Assembly: GCA_022842595.1 (NCBI GenBank)
Contig: JALHPF010000019.1
Coordinates: forward strand, 46,255-110,254
Length of the DNA: 64,000 bases
DNA from: Rubrivivax sp.
Lineage (GTDB): Bacteria > Pseudomonadota > Gammaproteobacteria > Burkholderiales > Burkholderiaceae_C
Reading direction: 5' to 3'
Shown: positions 1-8,556 of the stretch, piece by piece
How positions within the stretch are numbered: position 1 is the first letter of the stretch
Layout of the letters: the number at the start of each line of letters is the position of its first letter
Program-made: the position numbers and the translations under genes
Notes under the pieces: model-generated
The model's input: the letters and a program-made list of their open reading frames with translations, nothing else
What the model was told of the DNA's origin: nothing
Databases searched by the model: none

Positions 1-582
1 CCTACGCCCTGCCCACTGCCGCGCCAGCAGCAGGCTGAGCCCGCCGGCCAGCATCAGCGCCAGGCTGCCTGGCTCGGGCACCACGCTGATGTTCAGCAGA
101 CCGTCTTCGCTGTAGTTCTCGAAGCCGCCAGTCGGGTCGAAGTTCAGGAAGGCCAGGCCGAAGCCGCTGGCGCCGGCATAGCCGCCGGTGCCGCCGCTGA
201 TGGTGTAGTCGATGCTGAACTGGCCACCGCTGGCAAAGATGTCGGGGGCCACGGTGCTGCCCACCAGCGTGCCGAACAGGCTCCCGCCGAGGTCGGCTGC
301 GTCGGTGAATTCGAAGCTGCCGCTGAGCCGGCCGGTCATCGCGTCGAAGCTGAACAGCACCACGCTCACCAGCGACAGCGGCGTGGCCACCTCGGGGTCG
401 GGGAACTGCAGGATGCTGCCCACCCAGCCGCCGCTGCCGCTGGCGGCGTCGAAGAGCACCAGGTTGCCGCTGCCGCCATAAGGCGCGAACAGCGGCGTGG
501 GCTCGGCCTGCGCCTGCGCCGAGAATGCGAGGGCCAGGGAACTAGCTGCGGCTGCGACCAGGTGTTTCAGTCGATGGGGCAT
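1..582 (-). CDS. PEP-CTERM sorting domain protein, 3' end cut by window edge
   Basis: Reading leftward from the ATG at 582-580 gives 194 open codons running off the window edge. An N-terminal signal peptide (about residues 1-25, alanine-rich, ending AQA) is followed by a small extracellular domain rich in Gly, Ser, Phe and Asp. The C-terminus has a VPEPGSLAL motif, a hydrophobic segment and a basic tail (RQWAGRR), the tripartite PEP-CTERM signal recognised by exosortase/archaeosortase-type systems. The tail suggests only a few residues are missing. A GGAGA ribosome-binding site lies 6 bases before the start. The start lies inside the 3' end of the upstream gene (41-base overlap), so the two are probably co-transcribed. 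The mature domain is not a family I recognise. Confidence 0.85.
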   Translation of the reverse strand, partial: MPHRLKHLVAAAASSLALAFSAQAQAEPTPLFAPYGGSGNLVLFDAASGSGGWVGSILQFPDPEVATPLSLVSVVLFSFDAMTGRLSGSFEFTDAADLGGSLFGTLVGSTVAPDIFASGGQFSIDYTISGGTGGYAGASGFGLAFLNFDPTGGFENYSEDGLLNISVVPEPGSLALMLAGGLSLLLARQWAGRR

Positions 583-1975
583 GGCGGGTCTCCTTCAGGT
601 GTGGGCCATGCCACCCTTTACGCAGACGCCGCGAGATTGGACGCACCTTGCTCCATTGCACCAGCAAACCCAGGCCCAGGGCCCAGAGCAGCACCGTCGC
701 TGGTTCAGGCACGACCTGGACCACCCGGCCGCCAAAGTCGACGATATACAGCTCGCCATTGAACCCTTCGCCGAACGACGAGATGTTGCCCAGCGGCCCT
801 GCGGCCCCGGCGTTGAGGATCGACGTGAGTTCCAGCGCGCTGGCCATGGTCTGGTCGCTGCCGTCGCCAGGAATGGCGAAGATGCGTCCGCTGCCGAAGT
901 CACCGAAGACATACTGGCCGTAGAGCGGCGACGACAGGTCGCGCACCACATAGCCGCCCGTCACCGAAAAGCCGAAGCTGCGGGTGTAGTCCAGGATCGG
1001 CCCGACCATGTCGGGTGTCGCCGGCCCGCCCACGCCTGGCGTCGCGATGCTGCCTTCACGCACCCGCCAGCCGAAGTTCTGCCCGCCCGGGCTGGAAGCG
1101 CTGATGAAATTGATCTCTTCGCGCGAGCTCTGGCCGACGTCGGCGATCCAGAGGTTGCCGTTGAGGCGGTCGAAGCTGTTGCGGAAGGGGTTGCGCAAGC
1201 CGTTGGCGTAGATCTCGCCGCGCGCCCCGGCCTGGCCCACCAGGGGGTTGTTCGCCGGAATGCCGTAGTTGATGGTGGGGCTGGTGAAGTCGTCGCGGTT
1301 GATGTCGATGCGCAGCATCTTGCCCAGCAACTGGCCGTTGTTCTGGGCCAGGTTGTCGGGGTCGTTGCCGCTGCCGCCGTCGCCGGTCGCGATGTACAGG
1401 TTGTTGGCGTCGCCGGGCTTGAAGCCGATCCAGCCGGCCTTGTGGTTGGTGCGCCCGTTGGGCTGGTCGATGCGGATCACCTCGAGCCGACTGGCCGCGT
1501 TGGCCTGCGAGGCGTTGTCGCTGGTGCGGTAGCTGGCGATCACCGTGTCGAGCGTCGTCGGTTCGATGTAGTTCACGAAGAATCGGCGGTAACCCGCCGA
1601 AGCCGGGTCGGCATAGCCGGGATCGAAGGCCAGACCCAGCAAGCCCTGCTCGCTGGCGGTGGCCACGGGGATGTTCAGGAAGTTGCTGGTGACCCCGTTC
1701 TGCACCACCTTGATGGTGCCGCCCTTTTCCACCACGAACAGGCGCCCGTCGTTCAGCGGCGAGGTCGCGAACAGCGGCTGCGACAGTCCGCTGGCCAGCA
1801 GCCGGGTGTCCAGTGCCTGGGCTTGTGATGCTGCGCCAGTGAGCGCCATCGCCCCGGCCAGCAGGCCCGCACGCAGCCAGGTGGCCGACCAATGCCGGTC
1901 GTGGCCCGGTATCGGCAGGCCGCCCTGCGGCGGTGTTGTCGGGCGGTGGCAAGGCAGGAAGTCGCGAAGCAGCAT
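542..1975 (-). CDS. PQQ-dependent sugar dehydrogenase-like (GSDH) protein with PEP-CTERM tail
   Basis: The 477-residue product matches the glucose/sorbosone dehydrogenase family (GSDH, six-bladed beta-propeller): LLASGLSQPLFATSP near the N-terminus, EKGGTIKVVQNG, LLGLAFDPGY, ATGDGGSGNDP, GEIYANGLRNPFRNSFD, WIADVGQSSREEIN. Family members oxidise sugars or related alcohols in the periplasm or outside the cell using PQQ; the true substrate here is unknown. The start at 1975 is preceded by AGGAGA, then a Tat/Sec-like hydrophobic stretch ending SQAQA. The C-terminus carries VPEPATVLLWALG, a hydrophobic helix and a basic run, i.e. a PEP-CTERM signal, but continues for about 25 further polar residues and overlaps the next gene by 41 bases. 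That extension is unusual because PEP-CTERM signals normally sit at the extreme end. Confidence 0.88.
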   Translation of the reverse strand: MLLRDFLPCHRPTTPPQGGLPIPGHDRHWSATWLRAGLLAGAMALTGAASQAQALDTRLLASGLSQPLFATSPLNDGRLFVVEKGGTIKVVQNGVTSNFLNIPVATASEQGLLGLAFDPGYADPASAGYRRFFVNYIEPTTLDTVIASYRTSDNASQANAASRLEVIRIDQPNGRTNHKAGWIGFKPGDANNLYIATGDGGSGNDPDNLAQNNGQLLGKMLRIDINRDDFTSPTINYGIPANNPLVGQAGARGEIYANGLRNPFRNSFDRLNGNLWIADVGQSSREEINFISASSPGGQNFGWRVREGSIATPGVGGPATPDMVGPILDYTRSFGFSVTGGYVVRDLSSPLYGQYVFGDFGSGRIFAIPGDGSDQTMASALELTSILNAGAAGPLGNISSFGEGFNGELYIVDFGGRVVQVVPEPATVLLWALGLGLLVQWSKVRPISRRLRKGWHGPHLKETRHAPSTETPGRSRS

Positions 1976-2333
1976 GCTGTTCTCCTGGGGCGATGGTTGA
2001 TTCGGCACGATGAGGTCGTCCTCGCGCGAGGCTACCCGCTCCATGGCGAGGCGACACCCTTCGTCTGCGGGCATTGAAACGCAACAAACGTATCGAGCTG
2101 CGTGCCGCGGGCCACCGGCGCGGGACGCCGGTCGAAGCGCGCGCATGCCGCGCTGCAGTTGCCGGCCCTGGGGCCCGGGCCAGCCGCCCCACCGCGGCGG
2201 CCAGATCAGACGCCTGGCCGGAACGAGCAAGTCTGCCCCGGGTGCATCCACGCCGCCGCCGCCGGCGTATGAGCCGGCGTCACCGCCATGCGTGACCGAG
2301 ATTCCCCACCCCCAACGCCCCCCAGGAGATGTC
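1976..2333. other. divergent intergenic region between the GSDH-like and DUF4331 genes
   Basis: This 358-base gap separates two divergently oriented genes, so it should hold both promoters. Frames on both strands are open because of high GC, but none has a convincing protein-like composition. The AGGAGA and AGGAG ribosome-binding sites of the two flanking genes lie at its ends. I see no clear sigma-70 boxes, riboswitch or repeat. Confidence 0.5.
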
Positions 2334-3872
2334 ATGACCATGAACCGCTTTGCCACCACCCCGCTGCTGGCCGCCGTGCTGCTGGCCTGCGCCGCCGGCG
2401 CCGGAGCTTCCAGCCACCGCGAAGCCCCCTTCATCGCCACCAGCCCGAAGGTCGACGGCACCGACTTCTACATGTTCCGCAGCTACGAAACCGGCCGCAG
2501 CGAGTATGTGACGCTGATCGCCAACTACCAGCCGCTGCAGGACGCCTACGGTGGCCCGAACTACTTCTCGATGGACCCGAACGCGCTGTACGAGATCCAC
2601 CTCGACAACAACGGAGACGCCAAGGAAGACCTCACCTTCCAGTTCCGCTTCACCAACACCCTGGCCGCCGGTGGCGCCGGTGTCACGCTGCCAGTGGGCG
2701 GCAAGAACGTCGCGATTCCGCTGATCCAGGCGGGCCAGGTGGCCAATGTGCGCGACGCCAACCTGAACCTGGCGGAAACCTACAGCGTGACGCTGGTGCG
2801 CGGCGACCGCCGCGGCGGCACGGCCAGCGCGCTGACGAATGTCGCCACCGGCGCCACCGTGTTCGACAAGCCGGTCGACAACATCGGCAACAAGACCATC
2901 CCCGACTACGCCGGTTATGCCGCCCGCCACATCCATACCGTCAACATCCCGGGCTGCAGCATCCCGGCCAAGGTGTTCGTGGGCCAGCGCCAGGAAAGCT
3001 TCGCCGTCAACCTGGGCACCATCTTCGACCTGGTGAACGCGCCCGTCGCCGTGATCACCAACCCCGCCAACATCGGCGCGCTGCCCAACACCATCGGCGA
3101 CAAGAACGTCAGCACGCTGGCCGTGGAAGTTCATCGCAGCTGCCTGGTGGCCGGCACCGAGACCGTCATCGGCGGCTGGACCAGTGCCAGCCTGCGCCAG
3201 GCCCGCCTGCTGAACCCGACGCCGCCGTCGGGCCATCAGGCCAGCGAAAAGCCGGGTGGCGCCTGGGTGCAGGTGTCGCGCCTGGGCATGCCCCTGGTCA
3301 ACGAGGTCGTCATCGGCCTGAAGGACAAGGACAAGTTCAACGCTTCCGTGCCGAGTGGCGACGGCCAGTTCGCCGACTACGTGACCAACCCGACGCTGCC
3401 GGCGCTGCTGGAGATCGCGCTGGCCCTGCCCAACACCGCACCGCGCAACTTCCCGCGCACCGACCTCGTCACCACCTTCCTCACCGGCATCACCGGCGTG
3501 AACCGGCCTGCCAACGTGGTGGCCTCGGAAATGCTGCGCCTGAACACCGCCATCGCGCCGGTGCCCTTTGCGCAGCAGAACCGGCTGGGCATCGTCGGCA
3601 ACATCCTGGCCGGTGGCAACGACAACGCCGGCTATCCGAATGGCCGCCGTCCGAAGGACGACGTCGTCGACATCTCGCTGGTGGCGGTGATGGGCGGCCT
3701 GTGCGTGGCCAACGGCAACACCAACGCGCTCGGCTTCGGTGCCACCTGCAATCCGTCGCAGGTGCCCCTGGGTGCCACCTCGTTGGCACTGCACGACGCC
3801 GTCGACCAGGCCGTGGTGCCGCTGCTGCCGGGCTTCCCTTACCTGAACACGCCGCTGCCGGGCAGCCGCTGA
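2334..3872 (+). CDS. DUF4331 family secreted protein
   Basis: The 512-residue protein opens with a signal peptide (ATPLLAAVLLACAAGAGA type, about residues 5-25) followed directly by SSHREAPFIATSPKVDGTD, the hallmark beginning of DUF4331 proteins. The later motifs DNIGNKTIPDYAGYA, NVSTLAVEVH, GAWVQVSRLGMPLVNEVV and GRRPKDDVVDISL also fit the family. DUF4331 proteins are exported and of unknown biochemical function, often lying next to regulators of unknown role. The start chosen has AGGAG six bases upstream and gives the signal peptide; longer in-frame extensions upstream lack protein character. The small lipoprotein gene starts 17 bases downstream and is probably in the same transcript. Confidence 0.92.
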   Translation: MTMNRFATTPLLAAVLLACAAGAGASSHREAPFIATSPKVDGTDFYMFRSYETGRSEYVTLIANYQPLQDAYGGPNYFSMDPNALYEIHLDNNGDAKEDLTFQFRFTNTLAAGGAGVTLPVGGKNVAIPLIQAGQVANVRDANLNLAETYSVTLVRGDRRGGTASALTNVATGATVFDKPVDNIGNKTIPDYAGYAARHIHTVNIPGCSIPAKVFVGQRQESFAVNLGTIFDLVNAPVAVITNPANIGALPNTIGDKNVSTLAVEVHRSCLVAGTETVIGGWTSASLRQARLLNPTPPSGHQASEKPGGAWVQVSRLGMPLVNEVVIGLKDKDKFNASVPSGDGQFADYVTNPTLPALLEIALALPNTAPRNFPRTDLVTTFLTGITGVNRPANVVASEMLRLNTAIAPVPFAQQNRLGIVGNILAGGNDNAGYPNGRRPKDDVVDISLVAVMGGLCVANGNTNALGFGATCNPSQVPLGATSLALHDAVDQAVVPLLPGFPYLNTPLPGSR

Positions 3873-3889
3873 GAGCTGGAATCCACACC

Positions 3890-4174
3890 ATGAAGACGTC
3901 CCTTTCCGTTTTGCTCATCGGGGCCACGGTCGTGCTCGCCGCCTGCTTCGGGTCTGACGACCACGTGGCAGAAGCCCCCGAGCCGCCACCACCGGTGACA
4001 CCGGTGCCGCCGGTGACGCCCATCGGCACGGTGCCGCCCGGCGCGACGGCATCGATCCAGGCCTTCGTCGAGTTTCTTTCCAGCCTGATGCGGAGCGAGC
4101 GCGACGCGCCCCTGACGTTGGAGGGTGTGGTGCCACCGACCAGTGAAACCGCGCTGCCCTTGCCGGTGAATTGA
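3890..4174 (+). CDS. small proline-rich lipoprotein
   Basis: The 94-residue product begins MKTSLSVLLIGATVVLAAC, a classic lipoprotein signal with lipobox VLAAC (Cys at residue 19). It continues with an acidic and proline/valine-rich linker (EPPPPVTPVPPVTP) and a short C-terminal half containing FVEFLSSLMRSERDAPLTL. It is unlikely to be an enzyme at this length. It follows the DUF4331 gene after 17 bases and is followed by a strong hairpin, so the two form a two-gene unit. The C-terminal half may be an interaction module for the DUF4331 protein; that is inference from context only. No family is recognised. Confidence 0.8.
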   Translation: MKTSLSVLLIGATVVLAACFGSDDHVAEAPEPPPPVTPVPPVTPIGTVPPGATASIQAFVEFLSSLMRSERDAPLTLEGVVPPTSETALPLPVN

Positions 4175-4231
4175 GCGCGGCCGCCTTCGTACCCCCCGCA
4201 CCCCGCGCACCCTGCGCGGAATGAGGTGAAT

Positions 4232-4258
4232 CAACGCCGGCGCAGTGCGCCGGCGTTG
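4232..4258 (+). terminator. perfect 12-bp hairpin after the DUF4331/lipoprotein unit
   Basis: CAACGCCGGCGC at 4232-4243 is perfectly complementary to GCGCCGGCGTTG at 4247-4258 with a 3-base loop. It lies 58 bases after the lipoprotein stop. There is no T-run, so it may be a factor-dependent terminator or an RNA-stabilising hairpin. Confidence 0.55.
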
Positions 4259-4520
4259 CCCTGTCTGCACCGCGCACCTGGCGCGGCGGCGGACGGGCGC
4301 AGCCCTGCGCGGTCGACATCGTGCTCAGCGAGCCGTTGCAGCGGACACCCGGCAGGATCACGGTTCCCGGCATCCGCCCGTTTGGCGGGGCCGTGGTCCG
4401 CCGCTTCGTCACCACGGCGGAAGAAGGATCGAGCGTCGAGGTGGTGCCCGCCAGTGCCCGGTTGCTGCCCGCGGGAGGCCTGGCGCAGGCCTGGCGAGTG
4501 CGACGCAGCAGCAGGCCAGC
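4259..4520. other. gap between convergent genes, no supported gene
   Basis: Together with 4175-4258 this forms a 346-base gap between the lipoprotein and the convergent DUF4198 gene. A plus-strand frame with a GTG start at 4321 stays open to the TAG at 4522-4524 (67 codons, containing FVTTAEEGSSVEVVPASARL) and looks mildly protein-like. It has no ribosome-binding site and no recognised relative, so I do not call it. Confidence 0.4.
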
Positions 4521-5357
4521 CTAGCGCCGGGCCAAGACCTCGAACGCCAGCGTCACGAAGCGGCTGTCCCAGCGCTCGGGCTGGCCGTCGGCCGGGCGGA
4601 TGTCGGTGGCGCGCAGCAGCCATTGCGCGGCCAGCGGCGCGGTGATCTGCAGTCGGCCTTCGGCGTCGGTGGTGCGCCAGAAACCGATCGGGCTGGTGTT
4701 GCTGCGCAGTTCCACCGGCAGGCCGGCCAGCGCCTGGCCGTCGCGCAGCACCTGCACGCGCAGGCTGTCGCCAGCGCGCAGCGGCTGCGGGCTTTCGATG
4801 CGGATGTCCATGCCCAGGCCGTCGATGGCCGCGCTGTCGGCGCCGCCATTGGCCGGCTGCGTGCCGGCAGCGGCGTTGACTTCGATGCGCGCGTGCTTGG
4901 TGTAGGTTTCCTGCCAGCGCACCCCCCGTGCGCGCAGCGCGGCCCAGCGTTCACGCACGGCGGGCGGTGCATTCACTTCCTTCAGGTAGATCTCGACCGT
5001 GGCGTCGTCGATCTCGATGTCGATGGGTTTCAGCTGCGCCCAGCAGGTGGCGGCGGCCGTCGGCGGCACCGGCCGGCCCGAGCGCAGCAACACGGCGGTG
5101 GGCGTGTCGGCCACCCAGCGCATGGGCGTGGCGCGCAGGCCTTCGCTGCGGCAACCGGTGGTGCGCAGCTGCTGCAGCGGGATGGTGATTTCCTGCTGCG
5201 GAAACTGGTTGCCGGTGCCGAACGCGAACACGGCTTCGCCGCGGTCGGTGGGCGGCAGCGGTGCAAACCAGCTGTCGTGGGCGCTGGCGGTGGTCGACAG
5301 CGCCAGCAGCGTGGCAATCAGCAGGGTGGGCTTGAAGTGGGTGCGGGCAGTCATCAA
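4521..5357 (-). CDS. DUF4198-type periplasmic protein (NikM-like fold)
   Basis: The 278-residue protein has a signal peptide ending STTASAHDSWFAP. The mature start HDSWFAP matches the 'AHDFWL-P' opening typical of DUF4198 periplasmic proteins, some of which accompany nickel/cobalt uptake systems. The mid-region HARIEVN and the C-terminal beta-rich part (LPVELRSNTSPIGFWRTTDAEGRLQITAP) fit the family's immunoglobulin-like end domain. An initiator His right after the cleavage site is a plausible metal ligand. The gene starts 8 bases after the stop of the TonB receptor gene, so the pair is an operon in which receptor and periplasmic protein probably handle the same ligand. Metal uptake is an inference from family behaviour. 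Confidence 0.82.
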   Translation of the reverse strand: MMTARTHFKPTLLIATLLALSTTASAHDSWFAPLPPTDRGEAVFAFGTGNQFPQQEITIPLQQLRTTGCRSEGLRATPMRWVADTPTAVLLRSGRPVPPTAAATCWAQLKPIDIEIDDATVEIYLKEVNAPPAVRERWAALRARGVRWQETYTKHARIEVNAAAGTQPANGGADSAAIDGLGMDIRIESPQPLRAGDSLRVQVLRDGQALAGLPVELRSNTSPIGFWRTTDAEGRLQITAPLAAQWLLRATDIRPADGQPERWDSRFVTLAFEVLARR

Positions 5358-5364
5358 AAGCTCG

Positions 5365-7446
5365 TCAGAAACTCATCTGCAGGATCAGGCGCAGGCTGCG
5401 CGGTTCGGCTGGGTGCACGTGGCGGTCGGCCACGGCCTCGGCTTCGCCGGGCAGCTGCGATTCGTAGAAGTACTGGATGTCGTTCACCTGGCGATCGAAG
5501 AGGTTGAAGACGTCCAGCGTCACCGCCGCCTGCTTGCCCAGCGCCCGCGTCACACGCAGGTTGAAGGTGGAAGATGGAAAGGAACGCTCGCTGTTGTCTT
5601 CGGTCAGCGCGCCGGCGCCCAGGTACCGCCATTGCAGGCTGCTCGTCCAGCCGTTCAGGTCTCTCAGCGTGGCGGCCAGGCTGGCCACGCGGTCGATGCT
5701 GTTGGGGATGCGGCTGCCGTTGTTGAAGCGGGCGTGGCTGAAGGCGATGTCGGCGTCGAACAGGAACCAGGGCAGCGGCTGCCAGCGGTTGCTGAATTCC
5801 ACGCCGCGGCGGCGGCTGCCCAGGCTGGCCTCGGTGGCGCCGGCGTCGCCGATGTAGACGAGCTCGGACGCCGAACGCAGGCCCCACAGCGAGATCGAAC
5901 TCTGCAGCCCGGCAATGGCCTCGGTGCGCAGGCCCACTTCGGCGCCCTTCACCGGCACCAGCGGGGGCACCTGCTTCACCGGGTTCACCGGGTCGTCGGT
6001 CCTGGTCCCGGGATCGACCTGCGCTGTCATGCCGCGGGCGTCGTTGCTGTGGAAGCCGCGGCCGGTGTTCAGGAAGACCTCGGTCTTTGGCGACAGTGCG
6101 TACACGAGCGTGAGCTTGGGGCTTGCCAGGCTGTCGCTGGCGCTGCCGCCACTCTCGGCCAGTGTCAGTGCGTTCACGCTCGCCTGCAGCCGGTCGGCAC
6201 GCAGGCCGAACACGGCGCGGAACTCGGGCGTGAATTCGACCGAGGTCTGGGCGAACAGGCCCAGCTGCGTCTGCCGCACTTCGTCTTCGCGCACGGTGGC
6301 GGTGATCCTCCGCGCCACGCTGTCGTGCAGGCCGACGCGGATGCGGTCGTGGCGCAGCTGCACGCCGGCCACGATGCGCGCCGGAAACGCGCCCAGGTCG
6401 TGGTTGACGATGTGCTCGCCATCGAAGCCCGCGACCGTGCGCTTGTCGGTCTGCTTGAACTGGTCGCCGTCGGCAGGGCGTTCGAGCGCGTAGCTGAAGT
6501 TGGAGTTCAGGTCCAGGTCGTAGCGGATGGCGTAGGCCGACAGGTTCGTGCGGCCGGCCGGGCCGTCGTTGTGCCATTCGCCCGACAGGCTGCTGCGGTG
6601 GCTTTCGCCGCCGGTGGTGGGGTCCAGCGAATCGAAGCGGCCGAAGGGTCGACCATTCAGGGAACCGGTGTCGATCAGGCGCTGCGGCACCTGGTCGGTG
6701 GCCGTCCAGCGCGAGCTGTAGCCCATGGCGGTGAGGTGCCAGCCCTGCGCGCGCGTGCCACCGCTCAGCGTGAACAGGCCGTTGAGCTTGCGCAGGTTCT
6801 GCGGCACGGTCCAGGGGCCGTCGGCCTCGGCGGCTTCGACCGCGCCCAGCAGCGAGATGCCCTCGGCAAGCAGCGTGCTGCCGCCGGCCACGCCGCGGCG
6901 GTAGCCGTTCTCGCCGAGCGTCACCTGCGCAAACGGGCGGGCCAGCGCGGAAAGGTAGCGGATGTCGGCCGAGCCGGCGGCGGCGAAGTCGCCGACGGCG
7001 GCGAAGTACGGGCCCTTGCGGTACTCGATGCGGTCCACCAGCTCGGGCAGCAGGAAGTTCAGGTCGCTGTAGCCCTGGCCGTGGCCGTGGCTGGGCATGT
7101 TCACCGGCATGCCGTTGATGCGGGTGGCGAAGTCGGTGCCGTGGTCGAGGTTGAAGCCGCGCAGGAAGTACTGGTTGGCCTTGCCGTCGCCGCTGTGCTG
7201 GGTGACGATGACCCCCGGCACGAATTCCAGCACCTCGCCCGGTCGTTGCGCCGGACGGCTTTGCAGCAATTCGCGGCGGATGGTGCCGGCCGAGGCCGCG
7301 TCCTGCGTGCCCACGGCGTTGTCGTAGTGGCGGCCCTGGACGATGACGGTCTGCGGCGCGCCGGTGACGGGGCCGCCGTGGTTGGCCAGGGCAGGGGTGC
7401 AGGCGCAGACGGCGAGGGCGGCCAGGGCAAGGCGGTGAAGACGCAT
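5365..7446 (-). CDS. TonB-dependent outer-membrane receptor
   Basis: The 693-residue product starts with MRLHRLALAALAVCACTPALA, a signal peptide, chosen over an upstream in-frame ATG at 7500 because that one would bury it. A plug domain follows (TVIVQGRHYDNAVGTQDAA, RPGEVLEFVPGVIVTQHSG, YFLRGFNLDHGTDFATRING, DLNFLLPELVDRIEYRKGP), then a beta-barrel ending in an aromatic residue (RLILQMSF). The plug carries a His-rich stretch (MPVNMPSHGHGQG, near residue 112), which may contact metal or a metal complex. A TonB box is not obvious. It is the first gene of a two-gene unit with the DUF4198 protein. Confidence 0.92.
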   Translation of the reverse strand: MRLHRLALAALAVCACTPALANHGGPVTGAPQTVIVQGRHYDNAVGTQDAASAGTIRRELLQSRPAQRPGEVLEFVPGVIVTQHSGDGKANQYFLRGFNLDHGTDFATRINGMPVNMPSHGHGQGYSDLNFLLPELVDRIEYRKGPYFAAVGDFAAAGSADIRYLSALARPFAQVTLGENGYRRGVAGGSTLLAEGISLLGAVEAAEADGPWTVPQNLRKLNGLFTLSGGTRAQGWHLTAMGYSSRWTATDQVPQRLIDTGSLNGRPFGRFDSLDPTTGGESHRSSLSGEWHNDGPAGRTNLSAYAIRYDLDLNSNFSYALERPADGDQFKQTDKRTVAGFDGEHIVNHDLGAFPARIVAGVQLRHDRIRVGLHDSVARRITATVREDEVRQTQLGLFAQTSVEFTPEFRAVFGLRADRLQASVNALTLAESGGSASDSLASPKLTLVYALSPKTEVFLNTGRGFHSNDARGMTAQVDPGTRTDDPVNPVKQVPPLVPVKGAEVGLRTEAIAGLQSSISLWGLRSASELVYIGDAGATEASLGSRRRGVEFSNRWQPLPWFLFDADIAFSHARFNNGSRIPNSIDRVASLAATLRDLNGWTSSLQWRYLGAGALTEDNSERSFPSSTFNLRVTRALGKQAAVTLDVFNLFDRQVNDIQYFYESQLPGEAEAVADRHVHPAEPRSLRLILQMSF

Positions 7447-7863
7447 GGGAGCAGTGACGAAGACGAAGGCAGACGCGGTTGTACGCGAACCTTGTGGCAA
7501 CGGATGCCGTCAGCGGCGGCGTTCGTCGTGCCGGCAGCGGCTTTGACTCGGGCCGCTCGAGCTGCCATGCTTGGCGGCTGGCAAACTGGGAGTGCTGCTG
7601 TGCGTGCCCGTTTGCTTCAATCGGGTGCCCTGTGGAACCCCGCGCCAGACATCCCGCTCACCGCAGAGATCGCACCGTGCCCCACCCCACCTGGTTCAAG
7701 CAAGTCAACGGGTCGTCGGTCATCGCGATCGAACTGCTGCCTGAACGATGGGGCTTGATCCCCCTGCAACACGGCGCTCGCCCGCTCGGGTGCGGCCTCG
7801 ATGCTGATGGAAGCACAGGCCGCTGAGGCCTGACTCTGCCTGCACAGAAACGGAGTTGCCTGC
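7447..7863. other. 417-base divergent intergenic region, no confident gene
   Basis: This separates the TonB receptor from the divergently transcribed membrane/CNMP gene. A 49-codon plus-strand frame from GTG 7677 to 7826 reads PHPTWFKQVNGSSVIAIELL and could be a small gene or relic, but the Shine-Dalgarno is weak (AGAG) and no family is recognised. No cobalamin or other riboswitch pattern was recognised upstream of the receptor. Confidence 0.4.
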
Positions 7864-8556
7864 ATGCTGTGGACGGAAGCCTTCGGATACCTGGGCGCAT
7901 TGCTGACGCTGACCACGTTTTCGATGAAGACGATGCTGCATCTGCGCATGGTCGGCATCGTGGCGAACCTGGCGTTCGTGTCTTACGGCGCGCTGGGCGG
8001 CGTCTATCCGGTGCTGATTCTTCATCTCACCTTGTTGCCGCTGAACCTGTGGCGGCTGTGGCAGCTGCGAAGCTTGACGCGGCAGATCAGGCAAGCCAGC
8101 GGCGGTGCGCTGTCGCTGGCATGGCTGAAGCCCTTTTCCCGGCGCCAGGCGGTGAAGACCGGTGAGGTGCTGTTCCGGCAAGGCGACCCCGCCCATGAAA
8201 TCCTGTTCGTGCTGGACGGGCGTTTCCGCGCCGTGGAGGCGGGCGTGCCCATCGCCGCGGGCGAAGTGATGGGTGAACTCGGGCTCGTCACGCCAGGCCA
8301 GACCCGAACGCAGACGGTGGTCTGCGAGCAGGCGGGAACGCTGCTGCTCGTCACCTACGATGAAGTCCGGCAGATGTACTTCCAGAACCCGGCCTTCGGC
8401 TTCTTTTTCCTTGAACTCGTGGCCAGCAGGCTGATGCAGGACGCTGCGCGCGCGGCCAAGGGCCTGCAGCCTGAAACAACCCAGCCTGCCGCCGACCCAT
8501 TCACCCACCCTCACACCCACCCATGCAAGACCTCGACAAGACCCTCTGGCGCGTGA
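7864..8556 (+). CDS. membrane protein with C-terminal cyclic-nucleotide-binding-like domain
   Basis: The 230-residue protein has about three hydrophobic segments in residues 1-70 (YLGALLTLTTFSMKTMLHLR, VGIVANLAFVSYGALGGVYP, ILHLTLLPLNLWRL). A cyclic-nucleotide-binding-like beta-roll follows (about 82-195), with KTGEVLFRQGDPAHEILFVL, GEVMGELGLVTPGQTRTQTV and a C-terminal helix. The phosphate-binding cassette equivalent (GELGLVTPGQTRTQT) keeps a GE and Arg, so ligand binding is possible. It may be a small membrane sensor; no output domain is visible. The last 34 bases overlap the next gene, suggesting translational coupling. Confidence 0.8.
   Translation: MLWTEAFGYLGALLTLTTFSMKTMLHLRMVGIVANLAFVSYGALGGVYPVLILHLTLLPLNLWRLWQLRSLTRQIRQASGGALSLAWLKPFSRRQAVKTGEVLFRQGDPAHEILFVLDGRFRAVEAGVPIAAGEVMGELGLVTPGQTRTQTVVCEQAGTLLLVTYDEVRQMYFQNPAFGFFFLELVASRLMQDAARAAKGLQPETTQPAADPFTHPHTHPCKTSTRPSGA

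Noticed and set aside
497..1828. Long plus-strand frames opposite the GSDH-like gene
   Set aside because: Shadow frames caused by codon bias; the minus strand encodes a clear GSDH protein with signal peptide and PEP-CTERM end.
4321..4524. 67-codon plus-strand frame with protein-like stretch near the convergent DUF4198 gene
   Set aside because: No ribosome-binding site, GTG start, overlap with the stop of a firm gene and no recognised family.
7677..7826. 49-codon plus-strand frame from a GTG in the gap before the CNMP membrane gene
   Set aside because: Weak Shine-Dalgarno and no recognised relative; high GC makes open frames of this length common.
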